From Pseudomonadota bacterium (GTDB lineage Bacteria > Pseudomonadota > Alphaproteobacteria > Caulobacterales > Caulobacteraceae), in assembly GCA_023445705.1 (NCBI GenBank), contig JAEXKM010000288.1:1-8652 (forward strand): 8,652 bases of DNA. The letters run 5' to 3'. A model generated the notes under the pieces. That model worked only from the letters and a program-made list of their open reading frames with translations. It searched no databases and was not told the origin of the DNA. Shown piece after piece: positions 1 through 5,470 of this stretch (positions within the stretch are counted from its first letter, which is position 1; each line of letters opens with the position of its first letter). The translations under genes and the position numbers were made by a program.

Positions 1-929
1 CGGCCGGCGTCACCAACGAGGCTCAGAAGCTCGGCGTGCTGCGCGCCGTCGACAAGCTCGACCGCCTGGGTCCGGAAGGCGTCCGCCTGCTGCTGGGCGA
101 GGGGCGCAAGGACGAGAGCGGCGCCTTCACCAAGGGGGCGGGGCTCAGCACCGCCGGCGCCGAAGCGGTCCTGGCCTTCACCGCCGCCGGCGCCTCCGGC
201 CGCTCGGAGACCCTCGACAAGATCGCCGCGGTCATCGGCGGTTCGGCCGAGGGCGATGAGGGGCTCGCCGAGCTCGCGGCCATCGACAAGGCCTTGGCCA
301 GCCTGGGCGTCGGCGCTGATCGGGCGATGTTCGATCCCTCGATCGTCCGCGGGCTGGAATACTACACAGGCGCGGTTTTCGAGGCCGAGCTGCTGCTTCC
401 GACCAAGGACGACAAGGGCCAGCCGGTGCGCTTCGGCTCCATCGGCGGCGGCGGCCGCTATGACGACCTGGTCGCCCGCTTCACCGGCGAGCGGACGCCG
501 GCTACCGGCTTCTCCTTCGGCGTCTCCCGCCTGGCTTCGGCGCTGCGCGCGGCCGGCCGCGAACTCGGCGGCGAGGCGCGTGGCCCGGTGGTGGTCATCG
601 CCTTCAGCCAGGACGACATGTCCCATTACTTCCAGGTGGTGGGCGAACTGCGCGCCGCCGGCATCCCTGCCGAGGTCTATCTGGGGTCCTCCGGAATGAA
701 GGCCCAGATGAAGTACGCCGACCGCCGCATGGCGCCGGCCGCTATCATGCTGGGCGGGGACGAGATCGCCGCCGGCAAGGTGACGATCAAGGATCTGGAC
801 CTCGGCCGCGCGCTCTCGGCGGGCGTGACCGATAACGCCGAATGGCGCGAGCAGCGTCCGGGTCAGCAGACGATCGATCGTGGGCAGCTCGTGGCCGCCG
901 TCCGCAAGATCATCGAGGCGCAGGCATGA
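1..929 (+). CDS. hisS: Histidyl-tRNA synthetase, C-terminal 308 residues (5' end outside window)
   Basis: Charges tRNA-His with histidine in the cytoplasm. The reading frame is open from base 3 to the TGA at 927-929, and the start codon lies upstream of the window. Seen in order: an insertion-like domain (about nt 3-330); the histidine-binding motif RGLEYYTG at about nt 348-371, where most bacterial enzymes have RGLDYY; GGGGRYDDL at about nt 444-470 and FGVSRL at about nt 516-533, the class II motif 3 region; and a C-terminal anticodon-binding domain starting near PVVVIAF (about nt 585). Class II motifs 1 and 2 must lie upstream and cannot be checked. The RGLEYYTG form and the insertion region look like the alphaproteobacterial HisRS type (recognition). 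The stop codon overlaps the hisZ ATG in an ATGA, so translation is probably coupled. Identity is certain; exact full length is not visible. Confidence 0.97.
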   Translation, partial: AGVTNEAQKLGVLRAVDKLDRLGPEGVRLLLGEGRKDESGAFTKGAGLSTAGAEAVLAFTAAGASGRSETLDKIAAVIGGSAEGDEGLAELAAIDKALASLGVGADRAMFDPSIVRGLEYYTGAVFEAELLLPTKDDKGQPVRFGSIGGGGRYDDLVARFTGERTPATGFSFGVSRLASALRAAGRELGGEARGPVVVIAFSQDDMSHYFQVVGELRAAGIPAEVYLGSSGMKAQMKYADRRMAPAAIMLGGDEIAAGKVTIKDLDLGRALSAGVTDNAEWREQRPGQQTIDRGQLVAAVRKIIEAQA

Positions 930-2065
930 GGGCCGAACCCGCCGTTCCGGTCGACGCCCTGGCTCCGATCCGCGCGCCTTTCGAGGCGCTCGGCGCTGAA
1001 ACGGTCGATGCTCCGATCCTGCAGCCGCTGGGCCTGCTGCTCGAGCTGGCCGGCGAGGCCATGCGCGCGCGCCTGTTCGTGGTGCAGTCCGAAGGCGGGC
1101 AGGAAACCTGCCTGCGCCCGGACTTCACCGTCCCGGTGGTGCGTCAGCACTTGGAAAGCGGTCGGTCCTCCGGCCGCTATTTTTATGAGGGTAAGGCCTT
1201 CCGCGCCTCGCCCGAGCCCGGCCGCGCCGAGGAGTTTCGCCAGATCGGGCTGGAGCGCTTCGACGAGGACGGCGCCTCGCCCGTCGTCGCCGACGCAGAG
1301 ATCGCGCTGTTGGCCTGGCGTTCGGCCTCGGCGGGCGGCCGCAGCGATCTCTCGCTCTGGCTGGGCGACATCGCCCTGTTCGCCGCCTTCATCGACGCGC
1401 TCGACCTGGCCCAGCCGCTGGCCGCCCGCTTGAAGCGGGTCGCCGCTCGCCCGCGCCTGCTCGCCGCCGAACTCGCCCGCGCCGAGAACCCACCGCCCGC
1501 CGTGACCGAAGGCGCCCGGCTCGCCGGCCTGCTTTCGGGTCTGTCGGAAGCCGACGCCGCTACGGTGCTTGAGGAAATGTGGGGCTTGGCCGGCATCGAC
1601 CCCGTCGGCGGGCGCGGCCCGGCCGAGATCGCGCAGCGCCTGATCCGGCGCGCGGAGGCCGCTCGGGCTCCGTCGCTGACCGCGGCTCAAGCCGATGCGA
1701 TCCGCCAGTTCCTGGCCGTCGAGGATCGGCCCGCGGCGGCCTTCGCCGCCATCAAGGCCATCGGCGGCCAGCGTCCCGGTACGCTCGACGCGGCGCTCGC
1801 CGCCTGGGAGGAGCGTCTGGCGTTGCTGGGGCAAGGAGGCGTGCCCGCTGACCGCATCCGCTTCGCGTCCGCTCTCGGCCACGCCTTCGACTATTACGAT
1901 GGCCTCAGCTTCGAGGTTCGCTCCCAAGCGCTGGATCCGGAGCGCGCGGTCGCCGTCGGCGGTCGCTATGACGGCCTGCCGGCGCGCCTGGGCGGCGCGG
2001 CCGGCGCGCGGGCCGTGGGTTGCATGGTCCGGCCCTGGCGGGCTTGGGCGGGAGGCGAGGCATGA
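926..2065 (+). CDS. hisZ: ATP phosphoribosyltransferase regulatory subunit HisZ (379 aa)
   Basis: HisZ is a paralogue of the HisRS catalytic domain that does not charge tRNA. In the family it forms a complex with HisG and confers activity and histidine feedback on the first step of histidine synthesis. The class II fold is visible: RPDFTVPV at residues 64-71 (motif 2 region), YEGKAFR at 87-93, EFRQIGLE at 103-110, HAFDYYDG at 319-326 where HisRS has RGL(D/E)YY, and GGRYDGL at 345-351. The loss of the Arg-Gly-Leu before the aromatic pair and the absence of an anticodon-binding domain separate it from HisS. The ATG at 926 is chosen because it overlaps the hisS stop, has GAGG at 915-918 seven bases upstream, and gives the normal N-terminus; the frame stays open upstream to 842 inside hisS. 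It overlaps hisG by 4 nt, so the two subunits are likely made in a coupled ratio. Confidence 0.93.
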   Translation: MRAEPAVPVDALAPIRAPFEALGAETVDAPILQPLGLLLELAGEAMRARLFVVQSEGGQETCLRPDFTVPVVRQHLESGRSSGRYFYEGKAFRASPEPGRAEEFRQIGLERFDEDGASPVVADAEIALLAWRSASAGGRSDLSLWLGDIALFAAFIDALDLAQPLAARLKRVAARPRLLAAELARAENPPPAVTEGARLAGLLSGLSEADAATVLEEMWGLAGIDPVGGRGPAEIAQRLIRRAEAARAPSLTAAQADAIRQFLAVEDRPAAAFAAIKAIGGQRPGTLDAALAAWEERLALLGQGGVPADRIRFASALGHAFDYYDGLSFEVRSQALDPERAVAVGGRYDGLPARLGGAAGARAVGCMVRPWRAWAGGEA

Positions 2066-3009
2066 GCGAACCCCTAATCCTGGCGGTCCCGTCCAAGGGG
2101 CGCCTCAAGGAACAGGTCGAGGAGTGGCTGGCCGACTGCGGGCTGAAGCTGTCCGTGGCCGGAGGATCGCGCGGCTACATGGCCGAGTTGAAGGGCGTCT
2201 CGGGCATCCAGGTGCGCCTGCTCTCGGCCGGCGATATCGCCGAGGCGCTAGATCTCGGCGATGTCCATCTCGGGATCACCGGCGAGGATCTGCTGCGTGA
2301 ACGCGGCGGGGACGTCGACGCCCGTGTGCTGCTGCTCCGCGCCCTGGGCTTTGGCCGCGCCGACCTGGTCGTCGCGGTCCCCAAAAGCTGGATCGACGTC
2401 GAGACGATGGCCGACCTGGAAGAGGTCGGGCACGACCTCCTGGCGCGGTCCGGCCGGCGTATGCGGGTCGCCACCAAATATCTGACCCAGACCCGGTCCT
2501 TCTTCGCCCGGCACGGGGTCGCCGACTATCGGATCACCGAATCCGGCGGCGCCACCGAGGGCGCTCCGGCCGCCGGTTCCGCCGAGCTTGTGGTCGACAT
2601 CACCACCACCGGCGCGACCCTGCAGGCGAACGGTCTGAAGATCCTTGCCGACGGGGTCATCCTGAAGAGCCAGGCGCAGCTCGCCGCCAGCCTGCGCATC
2701 GGGTGGAACCCTGAACAGCTCGACGCGGCCGAACGGCTGCTCCGGATCCTGGAGGCCCGCGCCGCCGCCAAGGAAAGCGCCATGCTGACCTGGCCGGCTG
2801 ATCCGGCTCGCGAGGCCCCGATCGTCGAGGCGCTCGTGGCCCGCGGCGCCAGCCGGCGTCCGAACGGTCTGCTCACGCCTGCCGGATGGATCGCGGACGC
2901 GTCCATGGCTCTGGCCGCCGCTGGAATCGGCCCTGTCACCGCCAGCCGGCCGGATTTCGTTTACGAGACGGGTTGTGATGCGGCGCTGTCGCTACGCCAG
3001 CGGGTGTAG
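2062..3009 (+). CDS. hisG: ATP phosphoribosyltransferase catalytic subunit HisG with C-terminal extension (315 aa)
   Basis: Catalyses the condensation of ATP and PRPP to phosphoribosyl-ATP, the committed step of histidine synthesis. The core is clear: AVPSKGRLKE at residues 8-17, GITGEDLLRE at 71-80, and the PRPP-binding HisG signature at 166-187, matching E-x5-G-x-[SAG]-x2-[IV]-x-D-[LIV]-x2-[ST]-G-x-T-[LM]. The core closes with LKSQAQLAASLRIG at 201-214. Short-form HisG proteins that need HisZ usually stop near 210-235 residues. Here about 85-100 more residues follow, with a charged helix (about 217-239) and then a segment (about 240-304) that might be a reduced ACT-like beta-alpha-beta unit (inference). 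GGAGG at 2051-2055 lies six bases before the ATG, which overlaps the hisZ stop. The hisZ-hisG coupling fits a hetero-oligomeric enzyme. Identity is firm; the role of the extension is unknown. Confidence 0.95.
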   Translation: MSEPLILAVPSKGRLKEQVEEWLADCGLKLSVAGGSRGYMAELKGVSGIQVRLLSAGDIAEALDLGDVHLGITGEDLLRERGGDVDARVLLLRALGFGRADLVVAVPKSWIDVETMADLEEVGHDLLARSGRRMRVATKYLTQTRSFFARHGVADYRITESGGATEGAPAAGSAELVVDITTTGATLQANGLKILADGVILKSQAQLAASLRIGWNPEQLDAAERLLRILEARAAAKESAMLTWPADPAREAPIVEALVARGASRRPNGLLTPAGWIADASMALAAAGIGPVTASRPDFVYETGCDAALSLRQRV

Positions 3010-3011
3010 AA

Positions 3012-3027
3012 TTGACGTTGGCGTCAA
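3012..3027. promoter_or_regulatory. Inverted repeat TTGACG-N4-CGTCAA just after hisG
   Basis: A perfect 6-bp inverted repeat (TTGACG at 3012-3017, CGTCAA at 3022-3027) with a TTGG centre starts three bases after the hisG stop. It is followed on the plus strand by A residues rather than a T-run, so it is not a standard terminator for hisG. It could be a protein-binding site or part of the 3' end of the his transcript. Half-sites of the same type recur at 3108 and 3285. Confidence 0.3.
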
Positions 3028-3107
3028 AAAGATTCCGGTCGCGGTAGGAAAATGTGCCGCTCGCGCAAATCTGATCGAAATTTGCACCTCGTAACGGTTT
3101 CGCTGCA

Positions 3108-3121
3108 TTGACTTGGGTCAG
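3108..3121. promoter_or_regulatory. Possible FixK/FNR-family box TTGAC-N4-GTCAG
   Basis: The sequence TTGACTTGGGTCAG matches the CRP/FNR-family FixK consensus TTGAC-N4-GTCAA at nine of ten specified positions, including the 4-nt spacer. No annotated gene starts downstream on the plus strand. What follows is the small ORF and hairpin cluster ending in the 3225-3270 terminator. If the box is used in a class I position (about -61.5), transcription would begin near 3175. This fit was made after seeing the site, and the -10 candidate at 3162-3169 (ACTAAGTC) matches the Caulobacter-type GCTANAWC only partly. Confidence 0.3.
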
Positions 3122-3152
3122 AAATTGCCGTTTCCTCACACCTGCGAGAGAC

Positions 3153-3212
3153 ATGACGGCCACTAAGTCCGACAGTCTCCGGCGTTTCGGGGAGGAAACG
3201 CCCGCTCAATAA
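3153..3212 (+). CDS. Possible 19-codon small ORF, unknown function
   Basis: ATG at 3153 opens a short frame ending at TAA 3210-3212, reading MTATKSDSLRRFGEETPAQ. CGAGAG at 3145-3150 could act as a weak ribosome-binding site two bases before the ATG. The frame lies 19 bases before the terminator hairpin, as a small gene might, but its second half coincides with the hairpin at 3181-3202. No domain, signal peptide or membrane segment is visible. A frame this short is expected by chance, so I list it only as a candidate; it may equally be part of an untranslated RNA. Confidence 0.13.
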   Translation: MTATKSDSLRRFGEETPAQ

Positions 3213-3270
3213 GAGCGACTGCTCAAAAAGAGGCCCGCTGCGATTATCCCCCGCAGCGGGCCAATTTTTT
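3175..3270 (+). ncRNA. Candidate structured small RNA or independent 3' RNA element
   Basis: Three consecutive hairpins end in a classic terminator: GGCGTTTC/GAAACGCC at 3181-3202 with loop GGGGAG; CGCTC/GAGCG at 3203-3217 with loop AATAA; and the 11-bp terminator stem at 3232-3262 followed by six T. This layout is typical of small regulatory RNAs, and a FixK-like box lies about 60 bases upstream of the proposed 5' end. On the opposite strand the first hairpin would instead show a CUCCCC loop. No promoter is clear, and the structures could simply belong to the hisG 3' UTR. The 5' boundary is a guess. Confidence 0.2.
3225..3270. terminator. Bidirectional intrinsic terminator between convergent genes
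   Basis: A perfect 11-bp GC-rich stem (3232-3242 with 3252-3262, loop ATTATCCCC) is followed on the plus strand by AATTTTTT ending at 3270. It is preceded by AAAAAG (3225-3230), which on the minus strand gives CTTTTT after the stem. It can therefore end transcripts coming from hisG and, as a backup, from the M13 peptidase gene. Confidence 0.88.
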
Positions 3271-3282
3271 GCCTCAAAACTT

Positions 3283-3302
3283 TTTTGACAAAAGAGTCAA
3301 AA
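3283..3302. repeat. AT-rich inverted repeat TTTTGAC-N6-GTCAAAA
   Basis: A perfect 7-bp inverted repeat, TTTTGAC at 3283-3289 and GTCAAAA at 3296-3302 around AAAAGA, lies between the two terminators. Its right arm supplies the T-run of the minus-strand terminator at 3299-3329. It shares the TTGAC/GTCAA half-sites and the 6-nt inner spacing with the repeat at 3012-3027. Confidence 0.4.
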
Positions 3303-3329
3303 TTAGAGGCGGGGAGCTGGCCCCGCCTC
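3299..3329 (-). terminator. Intrinsic terminator for the M13 peptidase gene
   Basis: A perfect 9-bp stem (GAGGCGGGG at 3306-3314 with CCCCGCCTC at 3321-3329, loop AGCTGG) starts seven bases after the minus-strand stop codon. On the minus strand it is followed by TAATTTTG, a modest T-rich tract. The stronger bidirectional hairpin lies about 40 bases further on, so this gene has two terminators in series. Confidence 0.65.
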
Positions 3330-3336
3330 CGCGAAC

Positions 3337-5385
3337 TCACCAGATCCGCACGCGGTCGGCGGGCGCCAGGTACATTCCATCGCCGGGTTTCACCCCGAAC
3401 GCGTCGTAGAACGCGTCGATGTTTTTCACCGGAACCTGCACCCGGTACTTGGGCGGGGAGTGGGGGTCGGTGACGAGCTGCTGGCGCATGCGGTCGTCCC
3501 GATACTTGCCGCGCCACACCTGGGCCCACCCCAGGAAAACCCGCTGGTCGCCGGTCACGCCTTCAATGACCGGAGCCGGCTTGCCCTTCAGCGACAGGTG
3601 GTAGGCGTCCAGCGCCAACAGCAGCCCGCCCAGGTCGGCGATGTTCTCGCCCATGGTCAGGTCGCCATTGATGTGCGCGCCGGGCAGGACCTCGACCGCG
3701 GAGTACTGCTTGCCGAACTTGGCCGCCTGGGCGTTGAACTTCGCCGCGTCCTCGGCCGTCCACCAGTCGGTCAGCCGTCCGTCGCCGTCCGACTTGCGCC
3801 CCTGGTCGTCGAAGCCGTGGGTGATCTCGTGGCCGATCACGCCGCCGATGCCGCCATAGTTCACCGCCGGGTCGCCGTCGGGATCGAAGAACGGCGGCTG
3901 CAGGATCGCGGCCGGGAAGACGATCTCGTTCTTGGTCGGCTGGTAGTAGGCGTTGATAGTCGGCGGGGTCATGCCCCACTCGTCGTCATCCACCGGGCCG
4001 CCGTAGCGCGCGGCGCGATAATCCCACTCGAAGGCGGTCGCGCGCTCGATATTGCCGTAGAGATCGCCGTCCTTGATCTGCAGCGCCGAATAGTCACGCC
4101 ACTTGTCAGGATAGCCGATCTTCACGCGGAACTTGGCGAGCTTCTCCAGGGCCTTGGTCTTGGTCTCCGGGCTCATCCAGTCGAGCTTCTCGATGCGGCC
4201 CTTCATCGCCACCCGGATGTTGGCGACCAGCTCCTCCATCTTCGCCTTGCTCTCCGGCGGGAAGTAGGCCTCGACGTAGAGCTTGCCGAGCGCCTCGCCG
4301 AGGTTGCTGTCGGTGGCGTTCACGGCGCGCTTCCAGCGCGGTTGCTGGACCGGCGTGCCCGAAAGCGTCTTGCTCCGGAACTCGAAGTTCGCGTCCTCGA
4401 AGGTCTTCGACAGATAGGGCGCGGCCTGGTCTGCCAGGCTGAACGCCGACCACGCCTGCAGCACGTCCAGCGGAGTCTTGGCGTAGATCTCGGCGATCTT
4501 CGGGAAGGCGGTGTTCTCCGCCACGATCACCCGGTTCGCCTGCGACAGGTGGGCGCCGTCCAGGAAGGCCTTCCAGTCGAAACCCGGCGCATAGGCCTGC
4601 AGCTTGTCGACCTCGAAGGGGTTGTAGGTCTTGTCGTCGTCGCGGCGCTCGGCGCGGGTCCAGGACGCCTTGGCGATCTCGGTCTCCATGGCGACGATGG
4701 CCTTGGCGTACTCGGCGGGCTTCTGCCAGCCGGCCAAACCCAGCATCTTGGCGACATAGGCCTCGTAGGCCGCCTTCTGCGTCTTGAACCGGTCTTCCAG
4801 ATAGTAGTCGCGGTCGGGCAGCGAGAGCCCGCCCTGGAACAGATAGGCGGTGTAGCGCTCGGGATCCTTGGCGTCGTCGTGGACATAGGCGCCGAAGAAC
4901 GAGCCGCCGAACTTCCGCATGGTGCCGCCCATCAGCCGGGCGAGTTCGGTCTTGTCCTTGGCGGCCTTGATGGCGGCCAGGTCCGCGGCCAGCGGCTTGG
5001 CGCCGGCGGCGTTGACCGCGGCCTCGTCCATGAAGCTGTGATAGAAGGCGCCGACCTTGGCTTCGTCTCCGCTGGCCGCGCTATTGTCCGCGGCCTTTTC
5101 GGCGACGGCGCGCATGCGCTGCTGCGACAGCTCCTGCAGGGCGTCGAACGCGCCATAGCGCGACCGGTCCGCCGGGATCTCCAGATTGTTCAGATAGACG
5201 CCGTTGGCGTAGTCGAAGAAGTCCTTGGAGGGGGCGATCGAGGTGTCGCGGCCCGCCATGTCGAAGCCCCAGGGGCCCATGCGCGGGGCCTTGGAAAGAT
5301 CGGGAAGGTCGGCGGCCAGGGCCGGAGCCGACGCACACAACAGGGCCGCGGCGGAGGCCGCGCCCAGCCATAGGGTCTTGATCAA
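3337..5385 (-). CDS. Secreted M13 family zinc metallopeptidase (neprilysin/PepO-like, 682 aa)
   Basis: Endopeptidase of the M13 family, which cleaves peptides outside the cytoplasm. From the chosen TTG start, residues 1-24 form a signal peptide (IK, hydrophobic core, ALA before AD), so the protein is probably periplasmic or secreted. The N-terminal M13 domain spans about 40-430, with the typical DFFDYANG at 55-62. The catalytic domain shows NAYY at 478-481, the zinc motif HEITH at 519-523 and the third ligand Glu in GENIADLGG at 579-587. It ends in VRIW, resembling the C-terminal Trp of neprilysins. All catalytic residues are present and the length is normal. The only Cys (17) is in the signal peptide and is not in a lipobox, so the mature enzyme has no disulfides. 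TTG at 5383-5385 is preferred: GAAGG at 5394-5398 lies eight bases upstream and the signal peptide begins there. The TTG at 5448 would add 21 residues and sits by a hairpin. Substrate unknown. Confidence 0.93.
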   Translation of the reverse strand: MIKTLWLGAASAAALLCASAPALAADLPDLSKAPRMGPWGFDMAGRDTSIAPSKDFFDYANGVYLNNLEIPADRSRYGAFDALQELSQQRMRAVAEKAADNSAASGDEAKVGAFYHSFMDEAAVNAAGAKPLAADLAAIKAAKDKTELARLMGGTMRKFGGSFFGAYVHDDAKDPERYTAYLFQGGLSLPDRDYYLEDRFKTQKAAYEAYVAKMLGLAGWQKPAEYAKAIVAMETEIAKASWTRAERRDDDKTYNPFEVDKLQAYAPGFDWKAFLDGAHLSQANRVIVAENTAFPKIAEIYAKTPLDVLQAWSAFSLADQAAPYLSKTFEDANFEFRSKTLSGTPVQQPRWKRAVNATDSNLGEALGKLYVEAYFPPESKAKMEELVANIRVAMKGRIEKLDWMSPETKTKALEKLAKFRVKIGYPDKWRDYSALQIKDGDLYGNIERATAFEWDYRAARYGGPVDDDEWGMTPPTINAYYQPTKNEIVFPAAILQPPFFDPDGDPAVNYGGIGGVIGHEITHGFDDQGRKSDGDGRLTDWWTAEDAAKFNAQAAKFGKQYSAVEVLPGAHINGDLTMGENIADLGGLLLALDAYHLSLKGKPAPVIEGVTGDQRVFLGWAQVWRGKYRDDRMRQQLVTDPHSPPKYRVQVPVKNIDAFYDAFGVKPGDGMYLAPADRVRIW

Positions 5386-5409
5386 GTTTCGAGCCTTCAG
5401 AGGTCTTGG

Positions 5410-5442
5410 AAAAAGGTGGCGCGACGGTGAACCCGCCGCGCC
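5410..5442 (-). terminator. Hairpin with T-run: terminator after the acyl-CoA synthetase gene or leader attenuator of the peptidase gene
   Basis: Stem 5418-5427 pairs with 5433-5442 (10 bp with one G-U, loop of five) and on the minus strand is followed by ACC and five T (5414-5410). Flanking arms CTTGG (5405-5409) and CCAAG (5445-5449) extend the palindrome. It lies 28 nt after the acyl-CoA synthetase stop, as a terminator should. Its T-run is only 24 nt before the M13 start codon, leaving little space for a separate promoter. Confidence 0.6.
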
Positions 5443-5470
5443 CTCCAAGGCACGTTACTTTTTTGTTACG

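Larger units (their letters stand above)
3010..3336. other. Convergent intergenic region between hisG and the M13 peptidase gene
   Basis: The 327-nt gap separates two converging genes and is visibly more AT-rich than its neighbours. It holds, in order: an inverted repeat at 3012-3027, a weak hairpin at 3065-3085 (GCAAAT / ATTTGC, 9-nt loop), a FixK/FNR-like box at 3108-3121, a 19-codon ORF at 3153-3212, hairpins at 3181-3202 and 3203-3217, a bidirectional terminator at 3225-3270, an AT-rich inverted repeat at 3283-3302 and a minus-strand terminator at 3299-3329. I see no convincing sigma-70 promoter pair. Two terminators explain only the last third, so the first 220 nt remain without an obvious job. 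Confidence 0.8.

Noticed and set aside
863..1927. Open frame of 354 codons on the minus strand opposite hisZ
   Set aside because: Low-complexity Gly/Arg/Gln-rich translation, antisense to a clear HisZ; no ribosome-binding site or family motif.
2936..3209. Two short minus-strand frames in the hisG/M13 intergenic region
   Set aside because: No motif, one overlaps the hisG end, and both run out of the region of hairpins; they look like chance frames.
3460..5373. Open frame of 637 codons on the plus strand opposite the M13 peptidase gene
   Set aside because: It is the antisense shadow of a GC-rich gene; its translation is rich in Val, Arg, Leu and Gly with no recognisable domain, while the minus strand encodes a complete M13 enzyme.
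3337..5385. Lipoprotein signal on the M13 peptidase
   Set aside because: Cys17 is preceded by Leu-Leu, which does not fit a lipobox; ALA before AD gives a normal signal peptidase I site.
5451..5468. CGTTAC-T6-GTTACG as an operator or terminator
   Set aside because: The arms are mainly a direct repeat of GTTAC, with only three self-complementary bases at each end; too weak to call.
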